Assembly: GCF_019966595.1 (NCBI RefSeq)
Contig: NZ_JAINFJ010000001.1
Span: 868,001-932,000, forward strand
From: Oricola indica
GTDB lineage: Bacteria > Pseudomonadota > Alphaproteobacteria > Rhizobiales > Rhizobiaceae
DNA: 64,000 nucleotides
Reading direction: 5' to 3'
The notes beneath the pieces are model-generated. The model was not told the DNA's origin, made no database searches, and saw only the letters and a program-made list of their open reading frames with translations. The position numbers and the translations under genes are program-made. Shown here piece after piece: positions 35,643 through 44,898 of the stretch (positions are counted from its first letter, which is position 1; each line of letters opens with the position of its first letter).

Positions 35643-36794
35643 ATGACGCTCGATACGGCCTTTCGACTTGGACCAGCATCAATTTTCCCGCCTGCCGACC
35701 GACATGTCTATCTTGATGCCGCCTCGGTTGGCCTGAGCCACAAGGGTGGCGCCGCCGCAATATCCGCCTGGCAGTACGCACTTGCAGAGGAAGGGACAAT
35801 AGCCTTCGACGAACAGGCGGAAGTCGAGTGCCTGGACAATCTCAACGCGGCGACAGCGCGCCTGTTCAATGCGACAGTCGATGACATCGCGGTGGCCTCA
35901 AGCGAAACGGTGTTGATGCAGTCACTGGCCTGGGCGGTGATGCCCGAAGCCGGGAGCAAGATCATCGCCACCGACATCACGCATCCGTCGACCATTTACC
36001 CATGGATACGCGTTGCCGATCATACCGGTGCATCGGTGCATTGGGTGCGCGCTGATGAAACGCAGAGCATCGACCCCGATGCGTTGGAAGCTGCAATCGA
36101 TGACGCGACCTCTGTCGTTTGTCTCAGCCAGGTCGAGTACGGCACGGGGCAGAAATACGATCTCAAACGATTTGCCGAGAAAGCGCACAGACATGGCGCG
36201 ATCCTGGTTGTCGATGCCACGCAAGCCGCGGGTCAGGTTCCCGTCGACGCCGCAACGGGTGTCGATGCGGTTGCGACCTCCACCTACAAATGGCTGTGCG
36301 GCCCTTTTGGCACGGGCATGATGTATGTGTCGCCAAAGTTGCAAGAGCTCACGCCGGGCATTCTGGGTTGGCGCAGTCACAAGGACATGTGGGATTTTCA
36401 GGCAGACCGGCTCGAGTTGCCGGGCAATGCCAAACGCTATGAATTCGGGACCATGGCCTATGGGACGGCTTTCGGCGCGACAGAATCCATCCGCCATCTG
36501 CTTGAGACAGGGATCGACAAGGTCGTCGCACATAATCGCCGCATCTCGAAACACCTCATCGCCGGGCTGAATGCGTTGGGCGCTGAAGTGCTCGGGCCGA
36601 AATCCGACGCGGACCGCTCCGCGACCGTCGCTGCGCGCTTTCCAGGCAAGAACAGCCGCGATTTCGCCAAAACCCTGAAAGACGCCAATGTCATCGCGTC
36701 TTTGCGGCGCGATTTCATCCGTTTCTCACCGCATTACTACAACAACATCGACGATATTGATCGGGGATTATCCGCGATCGAGGCCGCGCTGTGA
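35643..36794 (+). CDS. class-V aminotransferase-fold PLP enzyme (cysteine-desulfurase-like)
   Basis: A 383-aa PLP enzyme. The start at 35643 has CGGAG six bases upstream. Schiff-base Lys216 lies in TSTYKWLCGPFGTGMM; Asp191 and Gln194 of VVDATQAAGQVP are the usual PLP-pyridine contacts; HPSTIYPWI and GTGQKYDLKRFAE are family blocks. Enzymes of this fold include desulfurases, kynureninase, aminotransferases, and C-C or C-O lyases and epimerases; residues do not decide which. It lies between a LysR regulator and a ureohydrolase, so it probably acts on an amino-acid intermediate. Confidence 0.87.
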   Translation: MTLDTAFRLGPASIFPPADRHVYLDAASVGLSHKGGAAAISAWQYALAEEGTIAFDEQAEVECLDNLNAATARLFNATVDDIAVASSETVLMQSLAWAVMPEAGSKIIATDITHPSTIYPWIRVADHTGASVHWVRADETQSIDPDALEAAIDDATSVVCLSQVEYGTGQKYDLKRFAEKAHRHGAILVVDATQAAGQVPVDAATGVDAVATSTYKWLCGPFGTGMMYVSPKLQELTPGILGWRSHKDMWDFQADRLELPGNAKRYEFGTMAYGTAFGATESIRHLLETGIDKVVAHNRRISKHLIAGLNALGAEVLGPKSDADRSATVAARFPGKNSRDFAKTLKDANVIASLRRDFIRFSPHYYNNIDDIDRGLSAIEAAL

Positions 36795-36829
36795 TTATCG
36801 GCGCGGTTTGACCGATAGGAAAGCAAGAC

Positions 36830-37795
36830 ATGTCGGATCCACTTACCGTAGCGCCAAGATCAGGCTGCAAGACCTTCTGCCATTTTCCGCTGGAGCTCGA
36901 CCTCGATGCGCTCCAGGCTGACGTCGCCATCCTGGGATTGCCCTACGGACGCCCTTACACGATGGAGGAAGTGACGAACGACCAGTCGAACGCACCAACC
37001 GCCGTCCGGCAGGTCTCCGACATTGCCTGCGAAGGTCTGGAACGTTGGGATTTCGATCTGGGCGGCACGCTTTTCGATGGTCAGGATATCCGTGTGATCG
37101 ACTGCGGCGATGTCCCCGCCATCCCGCGAGATCTCGATGCGCACTATCTTCGCGCCGAGGCTGCAGTCCGCAAAATCCTGGCGGCCGGCGCTTTGCCAAT
37201 CTCGATCGGAGGAGATCATGGCGTTCCGATCCCGGTATTCAGGGCCTTTGAAGATCACGGGCCTATACACGTGATACAGATCGACGCCCATCTCGATTGG
37301 CGCGATCACCTGAATGGCGAAACGGAAGGCTATTCAAGCCCGATGCGCCGGGCCTCGGAAATGCCGCACGTCGACCGGATTTTCCAGATTGGACTGCGCT
37401 GCCAGGGAAGCGCGCGCAAAGAGGAATTTGAGGCTGCACAAGCGTATGGCGCAGACCTGACGACAGCCCATGAGCTTCACGACAAAGGCATGGACGCAGT
37501 CCTTGCGCGGATACCGGATGGCGAACGGTATTATATCACAGTCGACGCAGACGGGATGGAGCCCGGGGTGATGCCGGGTGTCCTCGTGCCCGCACCCGGA
37601 GGCGTAACCTATACCCAGATGCACAAGCTCATCCATGGCCTGGTGAACAAAGGCAAAGTTGTCGGCATGGACATCGTCGAAATCACCCCGAGCAAGGATG
37701 TCAACGAAATCACATCCATTACGGCTGGCCGACTTATAACGAACCTGATCGGTGCATCAGTACGTGCCGGCTATTTCCGATCCCAAACCGCGTAG
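36830..37795 (+). CDS. ureohydrolase (arginase/agmatinase superfamily)
   Basis: A 321-aa dinuclear manganese hydrolase. Metal motifs are GGDHG, IDAHLDWRDH and VDADGMEPG, so both ligand aspartates of the last motif (D-x-D) are kept, but Glu replaces the usual Asp in the following DP position. The substrate loop normally read as PGTGTPE-GG is PGVLVPAPGG here. These differences from arginase and agmatinase suggest another guanidino substrate, and the start shows AGGA nine bases upstream. It follows the PLP enzyme by 35 bp and is probably co-transcribed with it. The product would be urea plus an amine or amino acid. Confidence 0.88.
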   Translation: MSDPLTVAPRSGCKTFCHFPLELDLDALQADVAILGLPYGRPYTMEEVTNDQSNAPTAVRQVSDIACEGLERWDFDLGGTLFDGQDIRVIDCGDVPAIPRDLDAHYLRAEAAVRKILAAGALPISIGGDHGVPIPVFRAFEDHGPIHVIQIDAHLDWRDHLNGETEGYSSPMRRASEMPHVDRIFQIGLRCQGSARKEEFEAAQAYGADLTTAHELHDKGMDAVLARIPDGERYYITVDADGMEPGVMPGVLVPAPGGVTYTQMHKLIHGLVNKGKVVGMDIVEITPSKDVNEITSITAGRLITNLIGASVRAGYFRSQTA

Positions 37796-37901
37796 TCAAT
37801 ATCGCCGTTCATTCGCAATCCCTTGTTGCGCGCAGTTTGATGACGGGTTTTCGGAGAGGATCAATCGGCGGCAATCCGACTTTGCCTTTGAAGTTCCTCT
37901 T

Positions 37902-38957
37902 TCACTCCCCCGCCCGCACAGCGGGAATACTGACCTCGAAGCAGGTCAGGTCTTCGTCCGAGGTCACCTCGATATGTCCGCCATGGGCCGAGACGATCTC
38001 CGAGGTGATGAACAAGCCGAGCCCGAGACCCTGCGGGCTTGCGTGTTTTCCGCCCTTGAAGAACGGCCGGAACAGGTTTTCGCGGCTCACATCGGGTATC
38101 GGCGTGCCCTTGTTGCACACGGTGATCGTCAATTGGCCGTCCCGGTTGTCGGCATCGACCGTGATCGGCTCGTCATGCGCGCCATGCATCACGGCGTTGC
38201 CCAGGAGGTTCGACAGAACCTGCATCATCCGGGGGGCGTCGCAGTAGATTTCACCGTCGATGTCGGTCTCGACCTCTATCCGGGCGTCCTCGAACGCGAC
38301 CTGTATCTCGTGGACGACCTCCGATATCCGCTTGCCGAGATCGTTGTGCGATCTGCGGTCGAGCCCGATCCCGTCGCCGAGGCGCACCCGCGCGAAATCC
38401 ATCATGTTGGCGATCAGTTCCGACATGCGCGCGGTGCTGGTCTGCATGAGCCGCAGCGTCTCGCGCGCCCGCTCGCTCTGCTCCTCGCGCGACAGCAGCC
38501 GCACCCCCGCGATCAGCGAACCCAGCGGATTGCGCAGATCATGTCCGAGGACGGCGAGAAACTGTTCCCTGAGGCTCGCCTCTTCGCGCTGCTCGGCGAT
38601 GATCCGCTCGCGTTCCTTTTCCTCGGTCTTGTCGCGCACCGTACAATAGAAGAAATCGCCTTCCGGAACCGCCACCCAGGAAAACCAGCGGAAAGAACCG
38701 TCCCTGGCACGATAGCGGTTCTCGAAGCGGAATACGGGCTTGCCCGACTTCACCTTCTCGAAGGCCGTCATGGAGCGATCGACGTCGTCCGGGTGCAGGA
38801 AGGTCAGATAGGGAACCCCGATCATCTCGGCTTCCGTCCAGCCGAGCGTCGCCTTCCAGGCCGGGTTCACCGCAGCGAAGCAGCCCTGGCGATCCAGGAT
38901 ACATAACGGATCGGGCGTGACCCTCCATGTTTGCGACGCTACGTGGCTTTCGTCCAT
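37902..38957 (-). CDS. PAS-domain sensor histidine kinase
   Basis: A 351-aa soluble kinase (start MDESHVASQTW at 38957, GGGGAAAGAG upstream; a frame to 39092 is a poor extension). The single PAS domain (about 10-112, CILDRQGCFAAVNPAWKATL, RYRARDGSFRWFSW) is followed by the phospho-acceptor H139 in FLAVLGHDLRNPLGS, the N box (LSNLLGNAVMHG) and the G boxes (GLGLGLFITSEIVSAHGG). There is no membrane helix, so the signal is cytosolic. No response-regulator gene is adjacent, making this an orphan kinase. It is convergent with the ureohydrolase. Confidence 0.92.
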   Translation of the reverse strand: MDESHVASQTWRVTPDPLCILDRQGCFAAVNPAWKATLGWTEAEMIGVPYLTFLHPDDVDRSMTAFEKVKSGKPVFRFENRYRARDGSFRWFSWVAVPEGDFFYCTVRDKTEEKERERIIAEQREEASLREQFLAVLGHDLRNPLGSLIAGVRLLSREEQSERARETLRLMQTSTARMSELIANMMDFARVRLGDGIGLDRRSHNDLGKRISEVVHEIQVAFEDARIEVETDIDGEIYCDAPRMMQVLSNLLGNAVMHGAHDEPITVDADNRDGQLTITVCNKGTPIPDVSRENLFRPFFKGGKHASPQGLGLGLFITSEIVSAHGGHIEVTSDEDLTCFEVSIPAVRAGE

Positions 38958-39182
38958 TGCTCTTTCCCCTGGCAAGCAGGCCCCGTCAAAGCACAGTTCC
39001 CGACCGGTGTGTAGCTTTCCCGTTCGGACCAGCCGGCGGAACTTCCCGCGCAAAGAGGATACCCGCCCCGCCGGCGAAAGCGAAGCCGGCACCCGGTCGA
39101 TGAAACCCTCACGGAATGCCGCGACATGACGCTGACGGTCGGGCGGCGAGACGCGCCCGGGCTCAAGGCCGGGGTCTGCGCA

Positions 39183-40082
39183 TTACAGCCGAACCCTGAT
39201 CCCGTGCGCCTTTTCGCCCTGCGGCTCGACATGGATGGCGATGGAAGCGCCCGGCACGAAATCGCGGATCGCATCCTCCAGCCGGTCGCAGATGTCATGC
39301 GCGTCGCCCACGCTCATCGTTTCCGGCACGACGAGGTGGAAATCGATAAAGGTCGCCGGGCCGGCGACGCGGGTGCGCAAATCGTGCACGTCGATCGAGC
39401 CTTCGGCGTTCGCCGCGATGATTTCCTTGATGCGCGCCTCGTCGGCGGGCTCCACCGCGCGATCCATCAGCGCATCGACCGAGGAGGCGATCACCTTCCA
39501 GCCCTGCCACATGATGTTGATCGCCACGGCAATCGCGAGCAACGGGTCGAGGATCGCATAGCCGGTGAGAAGCGCAAGGACGAGCCCGGCGAACACGCCG
39601 ACCGAGGTGACCACGTCCGACAGGATGTGACGGCCGTCGGCAACCAGCGCCGGCGACCGCTTCTCCCGGCCCCTGCGGATCAGGAGAGTGGCCCAGCCGG
39701 CATTGATCGCCGAGGCCAGCATGTTGACGCCGAGGCCGAGCCCCGGCGTTTCCGGCAGCTGCGGTTCGCGAAGCGCCGGGATCGCCTGCTGGATGATCAG
39801 CAACGCGGCGATGGCGATCAGCACGCCTTCGACCACGGCCGAGAAATACTCCGCCTTGTGATGGCCGAACTGGTGGTCGGCGTCGGCAGGGCGCTGCGCA
39901 TAGGACACCGCCACGAAGGCGATCACGGCGGCGATGACGTTGACGGTCGATTCCAGCCCGTCGGACAGAAGCGCCACCGACCCGGTGAGATACCAGGCGA
40001 CGAGCTTCAGGCCCATCACGCCGACGGCGACGGCGATGGACCACGCCGCCAGCCGCTTCACGGCCGGATCGAACTGTATCAT
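39183..40082 (-). CDS. cation diffusion facilitator transporter
   Basis: A 299-aa CDF exporter with six membrane helices and a C-terminal cytosolic metal-binding domain (HDLRTRVAGPATFIDFHLVV, VGDAHDICDRLED). Helix 5 keeps H-x-x-x-D in DGRHILSDVVTS. Helix 2 has SDGLES where zinc/iron types have D-x-x-x-D, so the second acidic ligand position is Ser with Glu one residue earlier. The histidine-rich loop HQFGHHKAEYF is present. Likely substrate is a divalent cation such as Zn, Co, Fe or Mn; the altered site means the metal cannot be assigned. It lies 22 nt after trpE(G) on the same strand and may be read through from it. Confidence 0.9.
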   Translation of the reverse strand: MIQFDPAVKRLAAWSIAVAVGVMGLKLVAWYLTGSVALLSDGLESTVNVIAAVIAFVAVSYAQRPADADHQFGHHKAEYFSAVVEGVLIAIAALLIIQQAIPALREPQLPETPGLGLGVNMLASAINAGWATLLIRRGREKRSPALVADGRHILSDVVTSVGVFAGLVLALLTGYAILDPLLAIAVAINIMWQGWKVIASSVDALMDRAVEPADEARIKEIIAANAEGSIDVHDLRTRVAGPATFIDFHLVVPETMSVGDAHDICDRLEDAIRDFVPGASIAIHVEPQGEKAHGIRVRL

Positions 40083-40104
40083 CGGCCCTACGCGCCCGCC
40101 GCCG

Positions 40105-42327
40105 TCAGGCAGCCGCGTCCCGTTTTCGTTTGTCCTTCGTGTCGACCAGATGCGCCACCACGTTCTCGATCATCCGCATGCCGGCATTCTGGCCGAGCGT
40201 CATGATCGATTCCGGATGGAACTGCACCGCCGCGACCGGTTCGGTTCGGTGCTCGATGCCCATCACCACGCCGTCATCCGTTTCCGCCGTGACGACGAAT
40301 TCGTCCGGCAGCCGCGACGGATCGGCGAAGATCGAATGGTAGCGGCCGACCGTGACATTGCTTGGCAGGCCAGAGAAGACCTTGCCGGGATGGTTGACCC
40401 GAATGCGCGACGGCTTTCCGTGCATCGGCAGGTTCATCTGCCTGAGATTGCCGCCATAGGCCTCGGTCAGCGCCTGCAAGCCGAGACAAACGCCGAAGAT
40501 CGGCAGGTCGCGATCGCGCGCCTTTCGGATCGTCGCCTTGCAGTCGAAATCCGACGGCATGCCCGGTCCGGGCGACAGCACCACGAGATCGGGCTTGTAG
40601 TCGTCGAAGGCCTTTTCGGGAACGGGCGAACGCACCGTGCGCACCTCCGCGCCGGTCTGCCGGAAGTAGTTCGCCAGCGTGTGGACGAAACTGTCCTCGT
40701 GATCGACCAGCAGGATCTTCACGCCGACGCCGACCTTCGCCGCCTCGCGCTTGGTCGATGCGGCGTTGCCCTTCTTGGCGTCGCGTATCGCCGCCAGCAT
40801 CGCCGAGGCCTTCAGTTCGGTCTCGGCCTCCTCGTCTTCGGGCACGGAATCGAACAGCAGCGTCGCGCCTGCCCGCACCGAGGCGACACCATCGCGCACA
40901 TGGATGGTCCGCAGCGTCAGGCCGGTGTTCATGTCGCCATCGAACTTCACGATGCCGATCGCCCCGCCATACCAGGCGCGCGGGCTCTTCTCGTTGTTCT
41001 CGATGAAGCGCATCGCCCACAGTTTCGGCGCGCCCGTCACGGTCACCGCCCACGCATGGGTCAGGAAGCCGTCAAAGGCATCCATCCCGTCGCGCAACCG
41101 TCCCTCGACATGATCGACCGTGTGGATCAGCCGGGAATACATCTCGATCTGGCGCCGCCCGATCACCCGCACCGTTCCGGGCTCGCAGACCCGCGACTTG
41201 TCGTTGCGATCGACGTCGGAACACATGGTCAGTTCCGACTCGTCCTTCTTGGAATTGAGCAGCTTGAGGATCTGCTCGGAATCGGAGATCGCATCCTCGC
41301 CGCGCTGGATGGTGCCGGAAATCGGGCAGGTCTCGATGCGTCGGCCGGTCACGCGAACGAACATTTCGGGCGACGCGCCGATCAGGAACTCGTTGCGCGC
41401 GAGATTCATGAAGAAGGAATAGGGCGCCGGATTGGTTTCCTTCAGCCGCCGCGCGATCGCCGACGGCGCGGACTCGCAACGCTCGTGGAAAATCTGGCCG
41501 GGCACGACCTCGAACAGGTCGCCGCGTGCGAAGCTCTCCTTGGCCTTCTCGACCAGCCGCGCATATTCGCCCGGTTCGTGATCGCCGCGCGGGGGGATGG
41601 TCTCCGACTTGGCGAAGGGCTGCGGCGCGACGGTTTCGTCGAGGCCTTCGGTCGAAATCTCGCCGTCGGAAAACTCGTACCGGTCGATCCACGCTTTCGC
41701 GGAGTGGTTGTCGACGACAAGGATTTCGTCGGGAAAGAAAAGCGCAAGGTCGCGCTGCGCGGTATCGCGATCGAGCTTCTGCTGGATCGGATCGAACTGG
41801 AAGGCGATGTCGTAGCCGAAGGCGCCGTAGAGCGCGAGATCGTTCTCGTCCGGGCTGTGGAAGTGATCGACGATGGCGCGCAACGCCGAAAACACGCTCG
41901 CCGCCCGCGTGCGGTCCTCTTCCATGACCACGGCCGCCGGTTCGGCGATCCGGACCTTCAGAACACCATCCGACGGCGTCAGTTCGGCGATGTGCTCGGC
42001 CCCTGTGAGCGCCTTCTCGATCATCGCCAGCAATGGCTTGCCACGCTCGCTCAGCGCCTCGATCGTCATCTCGCGCTGGTGCGAGGAGATCAGAACCGGC
42101 GGATTGACGATGGCCGTGTCCCAACGGGTATAGCGCCCCGGATACTCGTAATTGGAGGACAGGATCACACCCGGCTGGGTGTCCAGCATGTCCGTGTAGT
42201 CGGAGATCGCGGTCCGGTAATCGGCGTCGCGGCGATATCGCCTCACCGTCACGCCACCCCGCGTGACATAAGTCAGATCGGGTTCGGCTTTGGCCTTGTC
42301 GCGGTCCGACCGTTCAATTCCTGTCAT
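40105..42327 (-). CDS. trpE(G): anthranilate synthase, fused TrpE-TrpG
   Basis: Makes anthranilate from chorismate and glutamine, the first step of tryptophan synthesis. In this 740-aa fusion the chorismate-binding part occupies residues 1 to about 520 (for example [53 protein letters not shown]). The glutamine amidotransferase domain begins near 536, with nucleophile Cys614 in IFGVCLGLQ and His704/Glu706 in QFHPESI. The fusion is characteristic of rhizobia and relatives. GAGGA lies seven bases before the ATG. Control is by the trpL attenuator immediately upstream. The gene is followed by the CDF transporter. Confidence 0.97.
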   Translation of the reverse strand: MTGIERSDRDKAKAEPDLTYVTRGGVTVRRYRRDADYRTAISDYTDMLDTQPGVILSSNYEYPGRYTRWDTAIVNPPVLISSHQREMTIEALSERGKPLLAMIEKALTGAEHIAELTPSDGVLKVRIAEPAAVVMEEDRTRAASVFSALRAIVDHFHSPDENDLALYGAFGYDIAFQFDPIQQKLDRDTAQRDLALFFPDEILVVDNHSAKAWIDRYEFSDGEISTEGLDETVAPQPFAKSETIPPRGDHEPGEYARLVEKAKESFARGDLFEVVPGQIFHERCESAPSAIARRLKETNPAPYSFFMNLARNEFLIGASPEMFVRVTGRRIETCPISGTIQRGEDAISDSEQILKLLNSKKDESELTMCSDVDRNDKSRVCEPGTVRVIGRRQIEMYSRLIHTVDHVEGRLRDGMDAFDGFLTHAWAVTVTGAPKLWAMRFIENNEKSPRAWYGGAIGIVKFDGDMNTGLTLRTIHVRDGVASVRAGATLLFDSVPEDEEAETELKASAMLAAIRDAKKGNAASTKREAAKVGVGVKILLVDHEDSFVHTLANYFRQTGAEVRTVRSPVPEKAFDDYKPDLVVLSPGPGMPSDFDCKATIRKARDRDLPIFGVCLGLQALTEAYGGNLRQMNLPMHGKPSRIRVNHPGKVFSGLPSNVTVGRYHSIFADPSRLPDEFVVTAETDDGVVMGIEHRTEPVAAVQFHPESIMTLGQNAGMRMIENVVAHLVDTKDKRKRDAAA

Positions 42328-42357
42328 TGTCCTGTCCTCTTATCCGCGCCAGACAGC

Positions 42358-42390
42358 AAAAAACCGCCAGCGCATTCTGCACTTGGCGGT
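42358..42390 (-). terminator. trp attenuator terminator
   Basis: On the minus strand ACCGCCAAGTGC-AGAAT-GCGCTGGCGGT forms a long stem followed by six T residues. It lies between the trpL stop (42427) and the trpE(G) start (42327), in the standard attenuator position. Confidence 0.9.
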
Positions 42391-42426
42391 TCCGATTTCT
42401 GACACGCAGCCGTGGACCAGCACCGC

Positions 42427-42477
42427 CTAGGAGCGGAGCCACCACCAGAGATTCTTCGTTGCGCTGCAGTTCGTCAT
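42427..42477 (-). CDS. trpL: trp leader peptide
   Basis: A 16-residue peptide, MTNCSATKNLWWWLRS, with three consecutive TGG codons, followed by a strong terminator and trpE(G). Stalling at the Trp codons when charged tRNA-Trp is low should favour the antiterminator and expression of trpE(G). In Sinorhizobium the terminated trpL RNA is also a regulatory small RNA; whether that holds here cannot be seen. The promoter places transcription start about at the leader ATG, so trpL is probably leaderless. Confidence 0.92.
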   Translation of the reverse strand: MTNCSATKNLWWWLRS

Positions 42478-42483
42478 GGCCGC

Positions 42484-42512
42484 AAACTAGTCCGGTGCGC
42501 TTGTCTGCGCAA
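42484..42512 (-). promoter_or_regulatory. trpL promoter, apparently leaderless
   Basis: On the minus strand TTGCGC (42507-42512), a 17-nt spacer, then TAGTTT (42484-42489), six bases before the trpL ATG at 42477. This fits transcription starting at the leader AUG, as described for Sinorhizobium meliloti trpL. Confidence 0.6.
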
Positions 42513-42576
42513 TGCATATTTTGCGCGGGTTTTCGTCGCAAGGGGAGCCTTTCGGCCACTGCCACGTTATCGCTGC

Positions 42577-43650
42577 ATGACAGATCAGCCCACAGCCCGT
42601 TCCACCGCGCCTTTTCTTTCTGTTCTCCTTGCGAGCACCGTTTTGGGCGTATACCCCGCAACCGCTCAGGATCAGGGAAAATCCCACCTGTTCGATCCGG
42701 AGCCGATGAATTCGGTATCCGCCAACGAAGCGCCCGATCCGGGCGCCGAGGCCATATCCGCCGAAACGATCAACGCCGCGCAGTTTACCGGCGAAGCCCT
42801 TCCGGACGGGCAATCCGCGATCACCGCCAAGATACAGATTCTGCTTGATCGCGGCGGCGTATCGCCCGGCGTCATCGACGGCTATGCGGGCGAAAACGTC
42901 GACAGGGCCATCCGCGCCTTCGAGGAGATCAACGGGCTTCCGGTCGACGGCGTCATGGATCAGGACGTCTGGCAGGCGCTACAGGCCCACGGTGGAGAGG
43001 CCGTCAGTCCCTACCAGATAACCGTCGAAGATGTTTCGGGAATCGTGCCGCCCCTACCCGAGGATTACAGGGAATTGGCCAAGCTGGACTGGCTTGGCTA
43101 CGAATCCGCGGCGGAACTGCTCGCCGAGCGTTTCCACATGGATATCGAGTTCCTGGAGACGCTCAATCCCGGCATCGATTTTGCCCAGCCCGGCACGACC
43201 ATCCTGGCGGCCAATCCCGGCGCCAACGCGGAAACGGAAGTCGCGCGGATCGTCGCCAACAAGTCGCGCGAACGCCTGCAGGTCTACGATTCGACCGGGC
43301 GGCTGATGCTCTCCTATCCGGTGACGATCGGCAGCAGCGACACGCCTTCCCCCGCCGGAACGCACGAAGTGCTCGGCGTCGCCACCGATCCGACCTACTC
43401 CTACCGGCCTGACGAGAACTTCCAGCAGGGCGACAACAATGAGCAGCTGACGATTCCGCCCGGGCCAAACGGTCCCGTCGGCAGCACCTGGATCGACCTG
43501 TCGGAACCGACATATGGAATCCACGGAACGCCGGATCCCGCACTGATCGGCAAGACGGCCTCGCATGGCTGCTTGCGTCTGACGAACTGGGATGCCAACG
43601 AACTGGCAATGCTCGTCGCGAACGGAACACCTGTGGAATTTGTCGACTGA
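42577..43650 (+). CDS. L,D-transpeptidase with peptidoglycan-binding domain
   Basis: A 357-aa exported peptidoglycan cross-linking enzyme making 3-3 links or attaching proteins to peptidoglycan. It has a signal peptide (FLSVLLASTVLGVYPATAQ), a peptidoglycan-binding repeat (AKIQILLDRGGVSPGVIDGY, AFEEINGLPVDGVMDQDVWQ), a LysM-like spacer region (LAERFHMDIEFLETLNPGID) and the YkuD catalytic domain with His330 and Cys332 in ASHGCLRLTNWD. The start at 42577 sets up the signal peptide; a longer frame from 42412 crosses the trpL region. It is divergent from trpL and 7 nt before the extensin-like gene, with which it is probably co-transcribed. Confidence 0.92.
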   Translation: MTDQPTARSTAPFLSVLLASTVLGVYPATAQDQGKSHLFDPEPMNSVSANEAPDPGAEAISAETINAAQFTGEALPDGQSAITAKIQILLDRGGVSPGVIDGYAGENVDRAIRAFEEINGLPVDGVMDQDVWQALQAHGGEAVSPYQITVEDVSGIVPPLPEDYRELAKLDWLGYESAAELLAERFHMDIEFLETLNPGIDFAQPGTTILAANPGANAETEVARIVANKSRERLQVYDSTGRLMLSYPVTIGSSDTPSPAGTHEVLGVATDPTYSYRPDENFQQGDNNEQLTIPPGPNGPVGSTWIDLSEPTYGIHGTPDPALIGKTASHGCLRLTNWDANELAMLVANGTPVEFVD

Positions 43651-43656
43651 TCCTCC

Positions 43657-44424
43657 ATGCGCATTGTCTGGATAACGCTGCTCATTCCGTTCGTTCTCGC
43701 GGCAAGCGACGTGCCCGGCGTCGTGCCCCTGCCAGTGGAAAAACCGGAACAGACGGCGGCCGAAGATGCCCCTTCCCGCGAGAAGGCGGTCGATAAGAAG
43801 GATACCGCAAAAGAACAGACCGCGCCCGAACCGTCGGAGCCCGTCGATCCGCCGCCACCCGCGCCGGACGAAGCGGCACTGGCCGCCTGCGAAGCGCAAT
43901 TGAAAGCCCTTGGAACCGTCTTCAAACGGCAGGACGCGGTGGACGGGCCTGGTATTTGCGGGCTCCCGGCGAGCTACTCGGTCGACGAGATCGTGCGCGG
44001 CATCTCGGTCGCGCCGACTACGCAGATGCGCTGCCGCACCGTCCTTGCCACCGCACGGTGGATCGACGAGGTGGTCATCCCCGCAGCCAAGGTTCTGGGC
44101 GACGATGTTCGGCTGACGGGTATCCGCCAGGCCTCGACCTATGTCTGCCGGACCCGCAACAGCCAGCCGGGCGCGAAGATCTCCGAACATGCGCGCGGCA
44201 ACGCCGTCGATGTGCGCCAGTTCGAGTTCGATGGCCACGATCCGATGCCGATCCAGCCGCAACAGCGAAAAGGATCGCCCGAGGAAGCATTCCAGAAGGC
44301 CGTGCGCGCGGGCGCATGCCTGCACTTCACCACAGTCCTCGGCCCGGGGTCGGACGCGTTCCATGACGACCATCTGCATATGGATCTCGCCCAAAGGCGA
44401 AGTGGCTATCGGCTCTGTCAGTAA
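43657..44424 (+). CDS. extensin-like exported protein
   Basis: A 255-aa protein with signal peptide (WITLLIPFVLAASDVP), a Pro/Glu/Lys-rich linker (for example PEPSEPVDPPPPAPDE), and the extensin-like C-terminal domain of bacterial cell-wall proteins. The domain has conserved cysteines (C at GPGICGLPAS, MRCRTVLA, YVCRTRN, GACLHFTTV and the final RLCQ), and the DHLHMDLAQRR and EHARGNAVDVRQF motifs with H/D residues like D-alanyl-D-alanine peptidases of the VanY/MepA type. Cell-wall modification is the likely role. It follows the L,D-transpeptidase gene closely. Confidence 0.88.
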   Translation: MRIVWITLLIPFVLAASDVPGVVPLPVEKPEQTAAEDAPSREKAVDKKDTAKEQTAPEPSEPVDPPPPAPDEAALAACEAQLKALGTVFKRQDAVDGPGICGLPASYSVDEIVRGISVAPTTQMRCRTVLATARWIDEVVIPAAKVLGDDVRLTGIRQASTYVCRTRNSQPGAKISEHARGNAVDVRQFEFDGHDPMPIQPQQRKGSPEEAFQKAVRAGACLHFTTVLGPGSDAFHDDHLHMDLAQRRSGYRLCQ

Positions 44425-44541
44425 TCCCGCGTTTTCGAGTTCTGCCCATCCGACGCGTTTGACGGGCGTCAACGCACTTTCACAATCGCGGTGTTAGCTG
44501 CCCGGCATACTCTTCTCCATATCAAGCGAGGGTGTGATCCA

Positions 44542-44859
44542 ATGGATACGCAGGACGACAAGGGCACGAAGAAAACCTTCACCGAGGAAATCGAGATTGC
44601 CGGCGACCAGCTGATCGAAAAGATCAAGGCGATCGTCCAGGAAGGCAATGTCCGTCAGCTTCGCCTCAAGGCGTCGGATGGCGATATCGTTCTCGAAACG
44701 CCCCTCACGATCGGCGTCGTCGCCGGCGGCGTGATGGCGCTGGCCGCGCCGTGGCTTGCCGTTCTTGGCGTGATTGCCGCAATGGTGACGCATGTTACGG
44801 TCGAGGTGGTGCGCGAGATCGACGAGGACGAAGCGGACGACAAGCCGTCCGAATCCTGA
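44542..44859 (+). CDS. DUF4342-type small membrane protein
   Basis: A 105-aa protein (MDTQDDKGTKKTF; GAGGG upstream). An N-terminal amphipathic stretch (EEIEIAGDQLIEKIKAIVQE) is followed by a beta-rich segment (NVRQLRLKASDGDIVLETPL) and one or two membrane helices (GVVAGGVMALAAPWLAVLGV, IAAMVTHVTVEVV), with an acidic tail. Family role unknown; many members carry a UBA-like N-terminus. It precedes the pyruvate kinase-like gene by 39 nt. Confidence 0.82.
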   Translation: MDTQDDKGTKKTFTEEIEIAGDQLIEKIKAIVQEGNVRQLRLKASDGDIVLETPLTIGVVAGGVMALAAPWLAVLGVIAAMVTHVTVEVVREIDEDEADDKPSES

Positions 44860-44898
44860 TCGCCTGCCATTCGGGCCGCGGCGCTCGGAGCGAGCAAG

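Noticed and set aside
39934-42402. 822-codon plus-strand frame opposite the CDF gene and trpE(G)
   Set aside because: Antisense to trpE(G), which is supported by fused domains, leader and terminator.
42412-42576. Extension of the L,D-transpeptidase gene into the trpL region
   Set aside because: It would overlap trpL and its promoter and destroy the signal peptide.
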